Positions 18,352-27,045 of a stretch of 64,000 bases of DNA are shown here, one piece after another (positions within the stretch are counted from its first letter, which is position 1; every line of letters begins with the position of its first letter). Below the pieces are notes generated by a model. That model was not told where the DNA came from. It made no database searches and was given only the letters and a program-made list of their open reading frames with translations. Source of the DNA: Clostridium brassicae (GTDB lineage Bacteria > Bacillota > Clostridia > Clostridiales > Clostridiaceae); contig NZ_JAPQFJ010000010.1 in assembly GCF_026738875.1 (NCBI RefSeq), positions 62,001-126,000 on the forward strand. The letters run 5' to 3'. A program made the translations under genes and the position numbers.

Positions 18352-18900
18352 ATGTCTCGAAAAGAATTATTTTGTGGGATAGAAGAGTTAAGAGATTTAG
18401 TTAAAAAGAGAAATTTAGAAGAGCAAAAGCTTTCTAAATATATAAATCCAAATAAAAAGATAATAAAAGCAATAGTATTGATTTGTATATTTATATATCC
18501 TGTGATTATGACTTTAAATAATGAATATAAAGGAATTACTTCAGTAATTAACTTTACTATAAATAAGAGTATAAACGAACACAACGTTATTATGGGAGCT
18601 AATATGCTATTAATGGTATGGACTTTAATTGCGGTAATACTGTTATCATATCAAGTTTTAAAAAGTGTAATATTTAAAGATAAAATTGATAATATTAGAG
18701 AATCTATAAACTTTATTATAGACGAAATAAATGAATTGAATAAATTATATGAAGTGCCAATAACTTATATAAAGGAAGGTGCTTTAGAATATTTTTCAAC
18801 ATGTTTAAAAGAAAAGAGAGCTGATAATATACGACAATGTATAAATTATTATATTGACGAAACTCATGTGGATAATATTATACATGCTACAAAAGGGTAA
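18352..18900 (+). CDS. hypothetical membrane protein, two transmembrane segments
   Basis: The 182-residue product has a charged N-terminal helix (about 1-38), a first membrane segment (about 40-60), an external loop, a second segment (about 85-107) and a helical cytoplasmic tail with many Asn, Ile and Glu. ATG 18352 follows GGAGGG. It is 105 bases after the nucleotidyltransferase gene on the same strand, so the two may be an operon and a functional pair, but I recognise no family and infer nothing further. A strong terminator follows. Confidence 0.7.
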   Translation: MSRKELFCGIEELRDLVKKRNLEEQKLSKYINPNKKIIKAIVLICIFIYPVIMTLNNEYKGITSVINFTINKSINEHNVIMGANMLLMVWTLIAVILLSYQVLKSVIFKDKIDNIRESINFIIDEINELNKLYEVPITYIKEGALEYFSTCLKEKRADNIRQCINYYIDETHVDNIIHATKG

Positions 18901-18905
18901 AAATA

Positions 18906-18948
18906 AAAGTCTGTATTATATTGAGTTTATTTATATAATACAGACTTT
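18906..18948. terminator. bidirectional terminator
   Basis: A 15-base perfect stem (AAAGTCTGTATTATA with its complement at 18934-18948) lies between the plus-strand membrane protein and a small minus-strand gene. Confidence 0.88.
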
Positions 18949-18955
18949 GAAAATT

Positions 18956-19066
18956 TTAGTGTTTTGTTTCAGGAACTGAGTTAGGGTGATCTATTTTTTC
19001 TTTCTTTTTTCTTGGTGTTTTATCATTTTCTGTAGGGGAAGGGCGCTTCATACCTTTTTTTGCCAT
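18956..19066 (-). CDS. small basic protein, 36 aa (CPC_1213-like)
   Basis: Read on the minus strand, ATG 19066 follows GAGGTATATATC and opens 36 codons: the product begins MAKKGMKRPSPTENDKTP and ends in VPETKH. It is very basic, with no hydrophobic core, so it is probably disordered or nucleic-acid binding. The MAKKGMKRP start resembles a small clostridial family annotated CPC_1213. That match is from memory and its function is unknown. A terminator lies just beyond the stop. Confidence 0.7.
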   Translation of the reverse strand: MAKKGMKRPSPTENDKTPRKKKEKIDHPNSVPETKH

Positions 19067-19245
19067 GATATATACCTCACTTGTATTTAATTATATTCCA
19101 TAATATTTTTTGCAAAAATATTTATTTAATACAGGTTATTTCTTCTAGAAATATAAAATATTTTAATAAATTAAAAAATATATTATATTAGAAAAAGAAA
19201 CTAGAGGTGATTTTATAATTATATAAATTTTCTGTAATAAGAGTT

Positions 19246-20676
19246 TTATCCATTCAATAGTTTTAATATATCTTCTGATTTTTCGGCTAATCCTCCAATA
19301 ATTAATCTATCACCTTTTAAGATTTTAGTGTCCCCTGTAGGCAATATTTCAATACCATTTCTTATTATTATAAATACTCTAAATCTATGTGGAAAATCAA
19401 TTTCTTTTAATGATTTATCGAATAAGTCTTCATTCATAGGTACTATTTCTAAGACTGATATCTTATCTATAGATGAATTTTCTAATGAGGTTATATCATT
19501 GGATTTAAAGACAGCATCGAAGCAAAGAGGGAATAATATACAAGATATAACTGTTGTAAGTATTACAGCTGAATAATCGGAATTATTTATTATCTTTAAA
19601 TTATAGGCCATCTGTGCTCCAACTATTAGTAAACTAAGTTGTCCTGAGGTTATAAGAGCTGCGGAAACAGCTTTATTAAACCCATATTTAAAATACATTA
19701 GTATAGCAGGAAAAGCCTTTACTATAAATATAACAATTAAAAATATAGGTATTTTTAAAAGTGCTTTAGGGTTTTGAATTATAGAAGATAAATCTAAATT
19801 AACTCCCACCATAATGAAAAAAATAGGAATTAAAAAACCATAACCTAATATATCTAACTCATACTTTAATTCTTCTTTCTGTTTATCAAGTATAAAGGTG
19901 AAAATTACTCCAGCTAAGAAAGAACCTAAAATAACTTCAGTTCCTATTTTATCTGAAACAGTTACCAAAATAAGCATTAAAGCAAAGGCAGCACGTACTC
20001 CCATATGTAAATTTGAAAAGAATGATGATGAAAAATCAAAAATATGAGAAGTTCTATCTATTATTTTAAAGATGATAAAAGCTAATACAAATAATAAAAT
20101 AAATAAAAAGTTTTTATATGTTAATCCATGAGTAATAGTAGAAGAAATAAGTGTTAATGAGATTAAACATACAAATTCACAAATTAATGTATATATAAGT
20201 AAAACTTGACCATATTCTGTGTTCAATACTTTTCTTTCTTTTAAAAAAGGAACAATAAGCCCTGGAGCGGAAGCAGTAAATAAAAAGCTAATAAAAAGTG
20301 TATTGTTTATTATTCCTAATTTATGTAAAAACAGTGCTGAAAGGTATGATATTATCAAAGAAATACCAAACATTAAAAAACACATAAGTATTTGAGAAAA
20401 GGCTTTCTTTTTTTCTTTTGCAAATTTAACCCTATCAATATCAATTTCTAATCCACTTAAAAACATTAGATATGCAAGACCTAAGTGAGATAAAAAACTT
20501 ATCCAAACATCTTCATGGACGAGGTTAAAGAAACTTTTTCCTATGATTATTCCAACAAAAATTTCTCCAACTACAAAAGGAATTTTAAATTTTTTTATGC
20601 TGTTTACAAAAATAGGTGTAATGAAAGCAAAAATGGTTAGTATTAATAATGAATCAAAATTTATGGTTGTAGCCAT
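19246..20676 (-). CDS. CPA2 family monovalent cation:proton antiporter with C-terminal regulatory domain
   Basis: The 476-residue protein has about 12-13 membrane segments (residues 1-385) of the KefB/NapA type, including PFVVGEIFVGIIIGKSFF, LMFLSGLEIDIDRVKF, FTASAPGLIVPFLKE and LGSFLAGVIFTFIL. A short soluble TrkA-C-like domain (about 400-476) contains GDTKILKGDRLIIGG. CPA2 antiporters exchange Na+ or K+ for H+, and the TrkA-C part often senses a ligand. The ion is not decided by sequence. The ribosome site is weak (GGATG about 10 bases before ATG). The gene is monocistronic. Confidence 0.9.
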   Translation of the reverse strand: MATTINFDSLLILTIFAFITPIFVNSIKKFKIPFVVGEIFVGIIIGKSFFNLVHEDVWISFLSHLGLAYLMFLSGLEIDIDRVKFAKEKKKAFSQILMCFLMFGISLIISYLSALFLHKLGIINNTLFISFLFTASAPGLIVPFLKERKVLNTEYGQVLLIYTLICEFVCLISLTLISSTITHGLTYKNFLFILLFVLAFIIFKIIDRTSHIFDFSSSFFSNLHMGVRAAFALMLILVTVSDKIGTEVILGSFLAGVIFTFILDKQKEELKYELDILGYGFLIPIFFIMVGVNLDLSSIIQNPKALLKIPIFLIVIFIVKAFPAILMYFKYGFNKAVSAALITSGQLSLLIVGAQMAYNLKIINNSDYSAVILTTVISCILFPLCFDAVFKSNDITSLENSSIDKISVLEIVPMNEDLFDKSLKEIDFPHRFRVFIIIRNGIEILPTGDTKILKGDRLIIGGLAEKSEDILKLLNG

Positions 20677-21015
20677 AAAAACACATCCAATCTTCTGAAA
20701 AAATTTTAATGAAATTAATATATAGTATATTTTAACAAATAAAATTCAAATTACAATTAAAATTTTATAAAATAATAGATTATCTGAAACAATAATAGTT
20801 TTTACTATAATAAAATCAATATTCTTTAAAATATAGCTAAATACGAAAGGTAGTTCATAAATGAAATTATATGAATCAAAACTTGAAAAAAGAATTAGGC
20901 TTATATTAAAATGTAAAAAAATATTAGTATAAATACGGGTATTTTAAAGAGGTTAAGAGATTTTTTTTACTAAATACTTAATGTGAATTTATTCTAGAAC
21001 AATCAAAAATGAAAT

Positions 21016-21038
21016 AATTGAATGATAATTATTCAATT
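21016..21038. promoter_or_regulatory. palindrome upstream of citrate synthase, possible operator
   Basis: AATTGAAT and ATTCAATT are perfect 8-base arms around GATAATT. It lies 81 bases before the citrate synthase start, in a 442-base gap (20677-21118) that otherwise holds no visible gene. The GATAATTATT core recalls a degenerate Fur box, but other regulators are possible. Confidence 0.35.
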
Positions 21039-21118
21039 TTGTGTAAATTGTTATTTTATTAAAGCATATTATATGGTAAAATATATTAAAGTAATCGTGT
21101 ATAGGGGGGGCATACTAA

Positions 21119-22504
21119 ATGCTAAGTAATTCTAGGGGTGATTTATTTGAAAAAAATGAAATATATAAATCTAGTCTAAATAAATTAACTGAAAAAGCAA
21201 AAAAAAATAATATAATTAGTTCAGAGTGCTATAAAAGATATGATGTAAAAAGAGGATTGAGAAATGAAAATGGAACAGGAGTTTTAGTAGGGCTTACTGA
21301 AGTAGGTAATGTTCATGGATATACAATAGAAAATGGAAAAAAGATTCCTGACCAAGGTATGCTAACATATAGAGGAATAGATGTTAAAGAAATTGTTAGT
21401 GGGTTTCAAAGTGATAAGAGATTTGGATTTGAAGAAGTTTGTTATCTTCTACTTTTGGGGGAATTCCCTACTGAACAAGAATTAAAAAAATTTAAAATTA
21501 TGTTAGGAAAATGTAGAGAGTTACCAGATGGTTTTACTGAAGATATGATTTTGAAATTCCCTAGTAATAATATAATGAACAAACTAGAAAGAAGTATTCT
21601 TGTAGCATATTCTTTTGATAATAATCCTGATGATACTAGTATAAGGAATATTTTAAGACAAAGTATAGAACTTATTTCTAGGGTTCCTGTTATGATTGCT
21701 TATGGGTACCAAGCTAAAGCACATTATTATGATGGAAAAAGCTTGTTTATACACTCGCCTAAAGCAGAATTAGGTGTAGCAGAAAACATACTTCACCTAA
21801 TAAGGCCAGATAATCATTACACTAAAACAGAAGCTGAAGTCTTAGATTTATCGTTAGTTTTACATGCTGAACATGGTGGAGGAAATAATTCAGCTTTTGC
21901 TACTCATGTGGTGTCTTCAACAGGAACAGATACTTATTCAGCTATAGCTGCAGCAGTAGGTTCACTTAAAGGACCTAAACATGGAGGAGCTAATATAAAA
22001 GTAATCAATATGATGAGTAACATAAAAGAAAGTATTAATAATTGGCAGGATCTTGAAGAGATTGAAAGCTATTTAATTAGAATACTTAACAAGGAAATGT
22101 TTGATAAAGCTGGTCTAATATATGGTATTGGTCATGCTATTTACACTTTATCTGATCCAAGAGCAGTAATGCTTAAAGAAAAAGCTTTAGAATTAGCAAA
22201 AGAAAAAGGAAGAGTAGATGAATTTCTTTTATATGAAAATGTAGAAAAAACGGCCCTTAAGATATTTAAAGAGTTAAGAGGAAGAGAAAATATATGTGTT
22301 AATGTAGACTTTTATTCAGGATTTGTGTATGATATGCTTAATATTCCTTGTGAATTATATACGCCTTTATTTGCTGCAGCTAGGATGGCGGGGTGGTGCG
22401 CCCATAGAATAGAGCAAGTGGCGAGCGAACCTAAAATTATAAGGCCTGCTTACAGAAATGTTAAGGAAAAATGCAAATATATTCCTATAAGAGAAAGAGA
22501 TTAA
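21119..22504 (+). CDS. gltA: citrate synthase
   Basis: The 461-residue protein carries the citrate synthase active-site regions: LHAEHGGGNNSAFATHVV, GSLKGPKHGGAN (first catalytic His) and YGIGHAIYTLSDPRA (second His), then the catalytic Asp in VNVDFYSGFVYDML. The C-terminal RMAGWCAHRIEQ binds CoA. It condenses acetyl-CoA with oxaloacetate at the head of the glutamate branch of a partial TCA pathway. The N-terminal about 50 residues exceed those of short bacterial enzymes. A run of G residues (GGGGGGG) precedes the ATG. No aconitase or isocitrate dehydrogenase gene is adjacent, and a terminator follows directly. Confidence 0.95.
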   Translation: MLSNSRGDLFEKNEIYKSSLNKLTEKAKKNNIISSECYKRYDVKRGLRNENGTGVLVGLTEVGNVHGYTIENGKKIPDQGMLTYRGIDVKEIVSGFQSDKRFGFEEVCYLLLLGEFPTEQELKKFKIMLGKCRELPDGFTEDMILKFPSNNIMNKLERSILVAYSFDNNPDDTSIRNILRQSIELISRVPVMIAYGYQAKAHYYDGKSLFIHSPKAELGVAENILHLIRPDNHYTKTEAEVLDLSLVLHAEHGGGNNSAFATHVVSSTGTDTYSAIAAAVGSLKGPKHGGANIKVINMMSNIKESINNWQDLEEIESYLIRILNKEMFDKAGLIYGIGHAIYTLSDPRAVMLKEKALELAKEKGRVDEFLLYENVEKTALKIFKELRGRENICVNVDFYSGFVYDMLNIPCELYTPLFAAARMAGWCAHRIEQVASEPKIIRPAYRNVKEKCKYIPIRERD

Positions 22505-22506
22505 GT

Positions 22507-22538
22507 GCCTAAAGTGTTATACATTTAGGCTTTTTTTT
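22507..22538 (+). terminator. terminator of citrate synthase gene
   Basis: Stem GCCTAAA/TTTAGGC is followed by eight T residues, immediately after the stop codon. Confidence 0.9.
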
Positions 22539-22680
22539 ATAGATAATTATAGAAAATAAAATCTACATATAAAATTTTAGTAAATTTAAGAAAATCTTAA
22601 GGTTAAAAATAAACTTTTTTAAGATATTTACTTTAAAATATTTATAGTGAGAACTTTAGTTGATAGAGAGGAGAAACAGT

Positions 22681-23346
22681 GTGGAAAAGTTAAAAAACAA
22701 TATAATGCCTTTAAGTTTTATGATTTCTATACCTATATTAAATATTTTTTATGGACTATTAAATAATGAGAGCAGAGGTGCTTATAGTTTAGTCTGTAGT
22801 ATAGATAGAGCTACTCCCTTTTTGAAAGCTTTTGTATTGCCTTATTTAATATGGTACCCCTATATTTTTCTAGTAATGGTATATATATGTTTTAAAAATA
22901 AAAAAGTTTATTATAAAATCTTATTTTGTTTAGATATAGGGTTTATAATTAGTTATGTAATATTTTATTTTTTCCAAACAACAGTGGCAAGACCTTATCC
23001 TGTAGAACAGGATATAATGACAAAATTAATTGGAATAGTTTATTCAAATGATAAGCCTTTTAATTGCTTTCCAAGCTTACATGTTTTAACTACTTATTTT
23101 GTTATGAAAGGAATTAGTAAAGTAGAGAGTAATAAAAAAGTCACTATTACTGTAAATATAGCAGGAATATTAATAATATTATCTACATTGTTTATTAAAC
23201 AACATGTTATTATGGATGTAATATTTGCTATAGTGTTAGGAGGTATTATTTTAAAGACTGTAAATGTTGTATTTGATGAGGGGGTAGAGGTATGGTTAAA
23301 GAAACTATTCTTATCGTTGACGATGAAAAAGAAATTAGAAAATTAA
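22681..23346 (+). CDS. PAP2-type membrane phosphatase
   Basis: The 221-residue membrane protein has about six hydrophobic segments and the inositol phosphorylceramide synthase-type PAP2 motifs: TVARPYPVEQD (first motif), CFPSLHVLTTYF (SxxH) and IKQHVIMDVIFA (catalytic His and Asp). The family dephosphorylates lipid phosphates, for example phosphatidic acid or undecaprenyl diphosphate. GTG 22681 is chosen because GAGAGGAG precedes it; the longer frame from TTG 22660 would include that ribosome site. The last 55 bases overlap the response regulator gene, so expression is coupled to the two-component system. Confidence 0.88.
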   Translation: MEKLKNNIMPLSFMISIPILNIFYGLLNNESRGAYSLVCSIDRATPFLKAFVLPYLIWYPYIFLVMVYICFKNKKVYYKILFCLDIGFIISYVIFYFFQTTVARPYPVEQDIMTKLIGIVYSNDKPFNCFPSLHVLTTYFVMKGISKVESNKKVTITVNIAGILIILSTLFIKQHVIMDVIFAIVLGGIILKTVNVVFDEGVEVWLKKLFLSLTMKKKLEN

Positions 23347-23987
23347 TTGACATTTATTTAAAGAATGAAGGGTATAACACTTTATTAGCTGAAAATGGAG
23401 AAGAAGCTTTGAAACTTCTTGAGAATAATGAGGTACATTTAATTGTTTTAGATATAATGATGCCTAAGATGGACGGAATAGAAGCATGTTTAAAGATAAG
23501 GGAAGATAGGAGTATGCCTATTATAATGCTTTCTGCTAAAAGCGAAGATATGGATAAAATAATGGGGCTTACAACAGGAGCAGATGATTATTTAACTAAG
23601 CCTTTTAATCCATTAGAACTTGTGGCTAGAATAAAATCGCAATTAAGGAGGTATATAATTTTTAACGATAAGAAATCTATAAATACCTCTCTTATTGAGG
23701 TGGATGGATTAACTATGGATATTGAAACTCATGAAGTTAGAGTTAATGATGAAGAGGTGAAGTTGACCCCAAGGGAATTTGATATTCTGAAACTTTTAGC
23801 ACAAAATAAGGGAATAGTTTTTAGTACAGAAAAAATTTATGAAACAGTCTGGGGGGAGGAATTCTTTGGATCTGATAATACTGTTATGGTACATATAAGA
23901 AAAATTAGAGAAAAAATTGAAGAGAATTCTAGAAAACCTAGATATATTAAAACTGTTTGGGGAGTTGGATATAAATTTGAGGCTTAA
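23292..23987 (+). CDS. OmpR/VanR-family response regulator
   Basis: The 231-residue protein has a receiver domain (about 1-120) with acidic DDEKE, phosphoacceptor Asp in LIVLDIMMPKMDG, the Ser/Thr in IIMLSAKS and the Lys in YLTKPF. A winged-helix OmpR DNA-binding domain (about 135-229) contains LTPREFDILKLLAQNKG and VWGVGYKFE. It follows and overlaps the PAP2 gene and is joined to a histidine kinase, so it likely responds to an envelope or lipid-cycle signal. Target promoters are unknown. ATG 23292 has GAGGGGGTAGAGG upstream. Confidence 0.95.
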   Translation: MVKETILIVDDEKEIRKLIDIYLKNEGYNTLLAENGEEALKLLENNEVHLIVLDIMMPKMDGIEACLKIREDRSMPIIMLSAKSEDMDKIMGLTTGADDYLTKPFNPLELVARIKSQLRRYIIFNDKKSINTSLIEVDGLTMDIETHEVRVNDEEVKLTPREFDILKLLAQNKGIVFSTEKIYETVWGEEFFGSDNTVMVHIRKIREKIEENSRKPRYIKTVWGVGYKFEA

Positions 23988-23988
23988 A

Positions 23989-25479
23989 TTGTTTCATAAA
24001 CCTAAATTTAGACTTACAAAAAGATTGATTAGAAGATTTTATGCTATTTATAGCTTGATGAGAGAAAAAACTAGTAAAAGTGTAAGGATGGAGCTTTTAG
24101 TTACTTTTTTCATATGTTTTTTATTAGCAGCGGTGGCAGCTACGACTAGTTGGAATTTTTTTAGAAATATGAATGTTTATACTGAGATAAGTTATGATTC
24201 TGGTATAAAAGATATTGATAGTGATGCAGAAAGATTCATAAGAAGAATATCTGATGAAAAAATCTCTATTAAAGAAAAAGAAAAAATTGAAGAGATAATA
24301 GGAACGTATAGACAAGCTAATAGAATATTAATTACAGATTTAGATGGAAAAATCATCTATAAAAATAAAGGAGCATCAGAAACTCAAGTAGATGTATATA
24401 GCATAATAAAAAATGCTATGGAGGCTAGAGAAAGTAGAGGAAATTCAAAGGAGAGAAAAGAGTATACATCTTTTTATCCTATAACCTTTGCAGATAGTAG
24501 AGCTTATTTGATATATTCTGGAATTCCTGAAGGAGAAATAATATATAATCATGATGATGATTTCCCTAGGTTTATGGCATTTATAACTGCACTTATAGTG
24601 TTTATTTTAGCATTTTTGTTTTTTACTCGTAGAAAGATGGCGTATATTGAAGAGATATCTAATGGACTTATAGAAATATCATCAGGAAATTTGGATTTTA
24701 AAGTTGAAAAAAAAGGTGATGATCAGCTTGCTTGTCTTGCAGATAATATAAATAATATGAGCTTTAAATTGAATAAAAAGATAGAGGAAGAAAGAAGAGC
24801 AGAGGAAACTAAAAACCAATTAATAACTAATGTGTCTCACGATTTAAGGACACCTCTTACCTCCATAATGGGATATTTGGGATTGATAAAAGAAAAAAGA
24901 TACGAAAATGAAGAACAGCTTAATGAGTATATAAATATTGCATTTAACAAATCAGAAAAATTAAAGGTTTTGATTGAAGACCTTTTTGAATATACAAAGG
25001 TTGCAAATAAAGTAGTGAATTTTGATAGAAAAGAAGTGATTATAAATGAACTTTTAATGCAGCTTATAGAAGAATTTGTACCAGTTTTTGAAGAAAATGA
25101 TCTTAAATTAGAGCAGGATATATCAAAAGAGAAGTTTATACTTAAATTAGATGCAAATAAGACAGTTAGAGCTTTTGAAAATTTGCTCATGAATTCAGTA
25201 AAATATAGTTTAAAACCAAGTGTGGTTAATATTAGATTATACAAAGAAAATAATAAAATTATGACCTGTATTCATAACAAAGGTAAAAATATACCCAAAG
25301 AAGAGCTAGAATATCTATTTGAAAGATTTTATAGAGTAGATAAATCAAGGACTGGAGAAAATGGAGGAAGTGGGCTAGGTCTTGCGATTGCTAAGAATAT
25401 AGTAGAAACACAAAATGGTAAAATATGGGCGGAATGCAAAGGGGAAGATATATACTTTTTTATAAGTTTTGATATTTAA
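23989..25479 (+). CDS. VanS-like sensor histidine kinase
   Basis: The kinase has a membrane segment (about 40-60), an extracellular region of about 140 residues, a second membrane segment, HAMP, HisKA with phosphoacceptor His in NVSHDLRTPLTSIMGY, and an HATPase domain with N box NSVKYS and GGSGLGLAIAKNIVE. No ATG is available at the front of the frame. I place the start at TTG 23989, one base after the regulator's stop and six bases after TTGAGG; a TTG at 23917 inside the regulator gene is the alternative. It should phosphorylate the adjacent regulator. The signal is unknown, although the PAP2 partner suggests lipid-linked cell-wall intermediates. Confidence 0.93.
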   Translation: MFHKPKFRLTKRLIRRFYAIYSLMREKTSKSVRMELLVTFFICFLLAAVAATTSWNFFRNMNVYTEISYDSGIKDIDSDAERFIRRISDEKISIKEKEKIEEIIGTYRQANRILITDLDGKIIYKNKGASETQVDVYSIIKNAMEARESRGNSKERKEYTSFYPITFADSRAYLIYSGIPEGEIIYNHDDDFPRFMAFITALIVFILAFLFFTRRKMAYIEEISNGLIEISSGNLDFKVEKKGDDQLACLADNINNMSFKLNKKIEEERRAEETKNQLITNVSHDLRTPLTSIMGYLGLIKEKRYENEEQLNEYINIAFNKSEKLKVLIEDLFEYTKVANKVVNFDRKEVIINELLMQLIEEFVPVFEENDLKLEQDISKEKFILKLDANKTVRAFENLLMNSVKYSLKPSVVNIRLYKENNKIMTCIHNKGKNIPKEELEYLFERFYRVDKSRTGENGGSGLGLAIAKNIVETQNGKIWAECKGEDIYFFISFDI

Positions 25480-25483
25480 AAAG

Positions 25484-25522
25484 AATAGAATAATGTTGCA
25501 AAGCAACATTATTCTATTTTTT
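25484..25522. terminator. bidirectional terminator after histidine kinase
   Basis: The 16-base perfect stem AATAGAATAATGTTGC/GCAACATTATTCTATT with loop AAA is followed by a T run. It overlaps the last codons of the convergent aminotransferase gene. Confidence 0.92.
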
Positions 25523-26825
25523 CATATTTATTAATATAGTACTGCTTGTTTTTTACTACTTTGTTAAGAATATAAACTAATCTATCTACCTCTTCTACTG
25601 TATTATAAAGTCCAAAACTTATTCTAACAAGACCAGGTTTTTTGCTATCAGTTCTAATTCTATCTTCTACCTCTTCTTTTGTCATATGAAGTAATCTTTG
25701 TACATAAGGATGAGCACAGAAACAGCCATTACGTGCTGCTATTCCAGCTTCATAAGATAAAATTTTAGCAGTAGTTTCATGAGGAATGTTTTTAATATTA
25801 AAAGATATTATACTTATTCTTTCATCAGAATTAACAGCATCATAGTATAATTTAATATCAGGAATATTTCTCAAATTTTTAAGAGTGTAATCTGTTAAAT
25901 ATCTTTCATATACTTCTATATTTTTCATTCCAATTAAAGATAAAGTTTCAATAGCTATTCCTAAGGCAACAGCACCAAGTACATTTGGAGAACCTGCTTC
26001 ATCTTTTTCAGGGGTATGAGTCCATTTTACATAATCTTGAGTAACGGTTTCTACTGTTCCTCCGCCAGAATAGTCGGGAGCAATATTTTCAAAATCTTCT
26101 TTTGGAGCGATTAAAACTCCTGTACCAAAAGGAGCGTACATCTTATGACCAGAAAATGCAAGGTAATCTATATGCTCAGGTGAATTATCTTCTTTCATAT
26201 TTACAACAGAATGAGGAACTAATTGAGCGCCATCTACCAGTATTTTAGAATTATATTTATGAGTTATCTTTGCTGCTTCGTGTATATCATTTTTGTATCC
26301 TGTAACGTTAGAAGCTCCAGTAAGAGTAACAAGCTTTACTTTACCATTATACCTTATTAGTTTTTGTTCTAAATCATCTAGTGAAAGTCGTCCATAATCA
26401 TCTACCATAATATAATCTATATTATATTTTCTCCATGGTAAATCATTTGAATGATGCTCCATTTCAGTACAAAGAATTACTCCATCATTGTATTCTTCAT
26501 ATAATAGATTTGAAAGCTTATTTATAGCTTCTGTTGTATTTTTAACAAATATTACTGTGTTTGTTTTACTATCTGCATTAACAAAATTAAGAATTATATC
26601 TCTTGCTTCCTCATAGATTTTTGTTGAAATTTGAGATTTATATCCAAACCCTCTATGAACAGAAGAATACCATGGAAGAAAACGCATAATTTTATTTGCT
26701 ACAGATATAAAAGAGGGTGTAGTTGCTGCATTATCAAAATTTGCAGCTTGTACATACTCTCCATTAAAAAGAGGTACTTTAGTATTAACTCCTACTATTA
26801 GATTTCTATATTTTGGATTAACCAC
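25509..26825 (-). CDS. class V aminotransferase, cysteine desulfurase-like
   Basis: The PLP enzyme has about 438 residues. It shows FDNAATTPS at the N-terminus, MEHHSNDLPW (PLP stacking His), DGAQLVPH (Asp to pyridine N), the Schiff-base Lys in FSGHKMYAPFGTG, and a Cys-rich RNGCFCAHPYVQRLL loop where desulfurases carry the persulfide Cys. It resembles the SufS/CsdA branch, but no suf or isc genes are adjacent. Sulfur transfer is likely but not proved; other class V lyases are possible. I favour GTG 26825, preceded by AGGTGAT, over the upstream TTG codons. Confidence 0.85.
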   Translation of the reverse strand: MVNPKYRNLIVGVNTKVPLFNGEYVQAANFDNAATTPSFISVANKIMRFLPWYSSVHRGFGYKSQISTKIYEEARDIILNFVNADSKTNTVIFVKNTTEAINKLSNLLYEEYNDGVILCTEMEHHSNDLPWRKYNIDYIMVDDYGRLSLDDLEQKLIRYNGKVKLVTLTGASNVTGYKNDIHEAAKITHKYNSKILVDGAQLVPHSVVNMKEDNSPEHIDYLAFSGHKMYAPFGTGVLIAPKEDFENIAPDYSGGGTVETVTQDYVKWTHTPEKDEAGSPNVLGAVALGIAIETLSLIGMKNIEVYERYLTDYTLKNLRNIPDIKLYYDAVNSDERISIISFNIKNIPHETTAKILSYEAGIAARNGCFCAHPYVQRLLHMTKEEVEDRIRTDSKKPGLVRISFGLYNTVEEVDRLVYILNKVVKNKQYYINKYEKIE

Positions 26826-27045
26826 AATATCACCTGCCAACAATTACTCTATAATATAGTTTATTAAAATTTTTGAAAAGTGTGTTATTATACAAAATAT
26901 ATTTTTAAATAAAGCTTTTAATTTTGAATGTCATTGTACATAAGATGATGCAATATAAAATATGGTTGCTTGTATTGCGTTATAGGATTATAATTAACAT
27001 GTAGTTGACTTAAAATATAATATGTTTGACAATGGGGGAAGAAGT

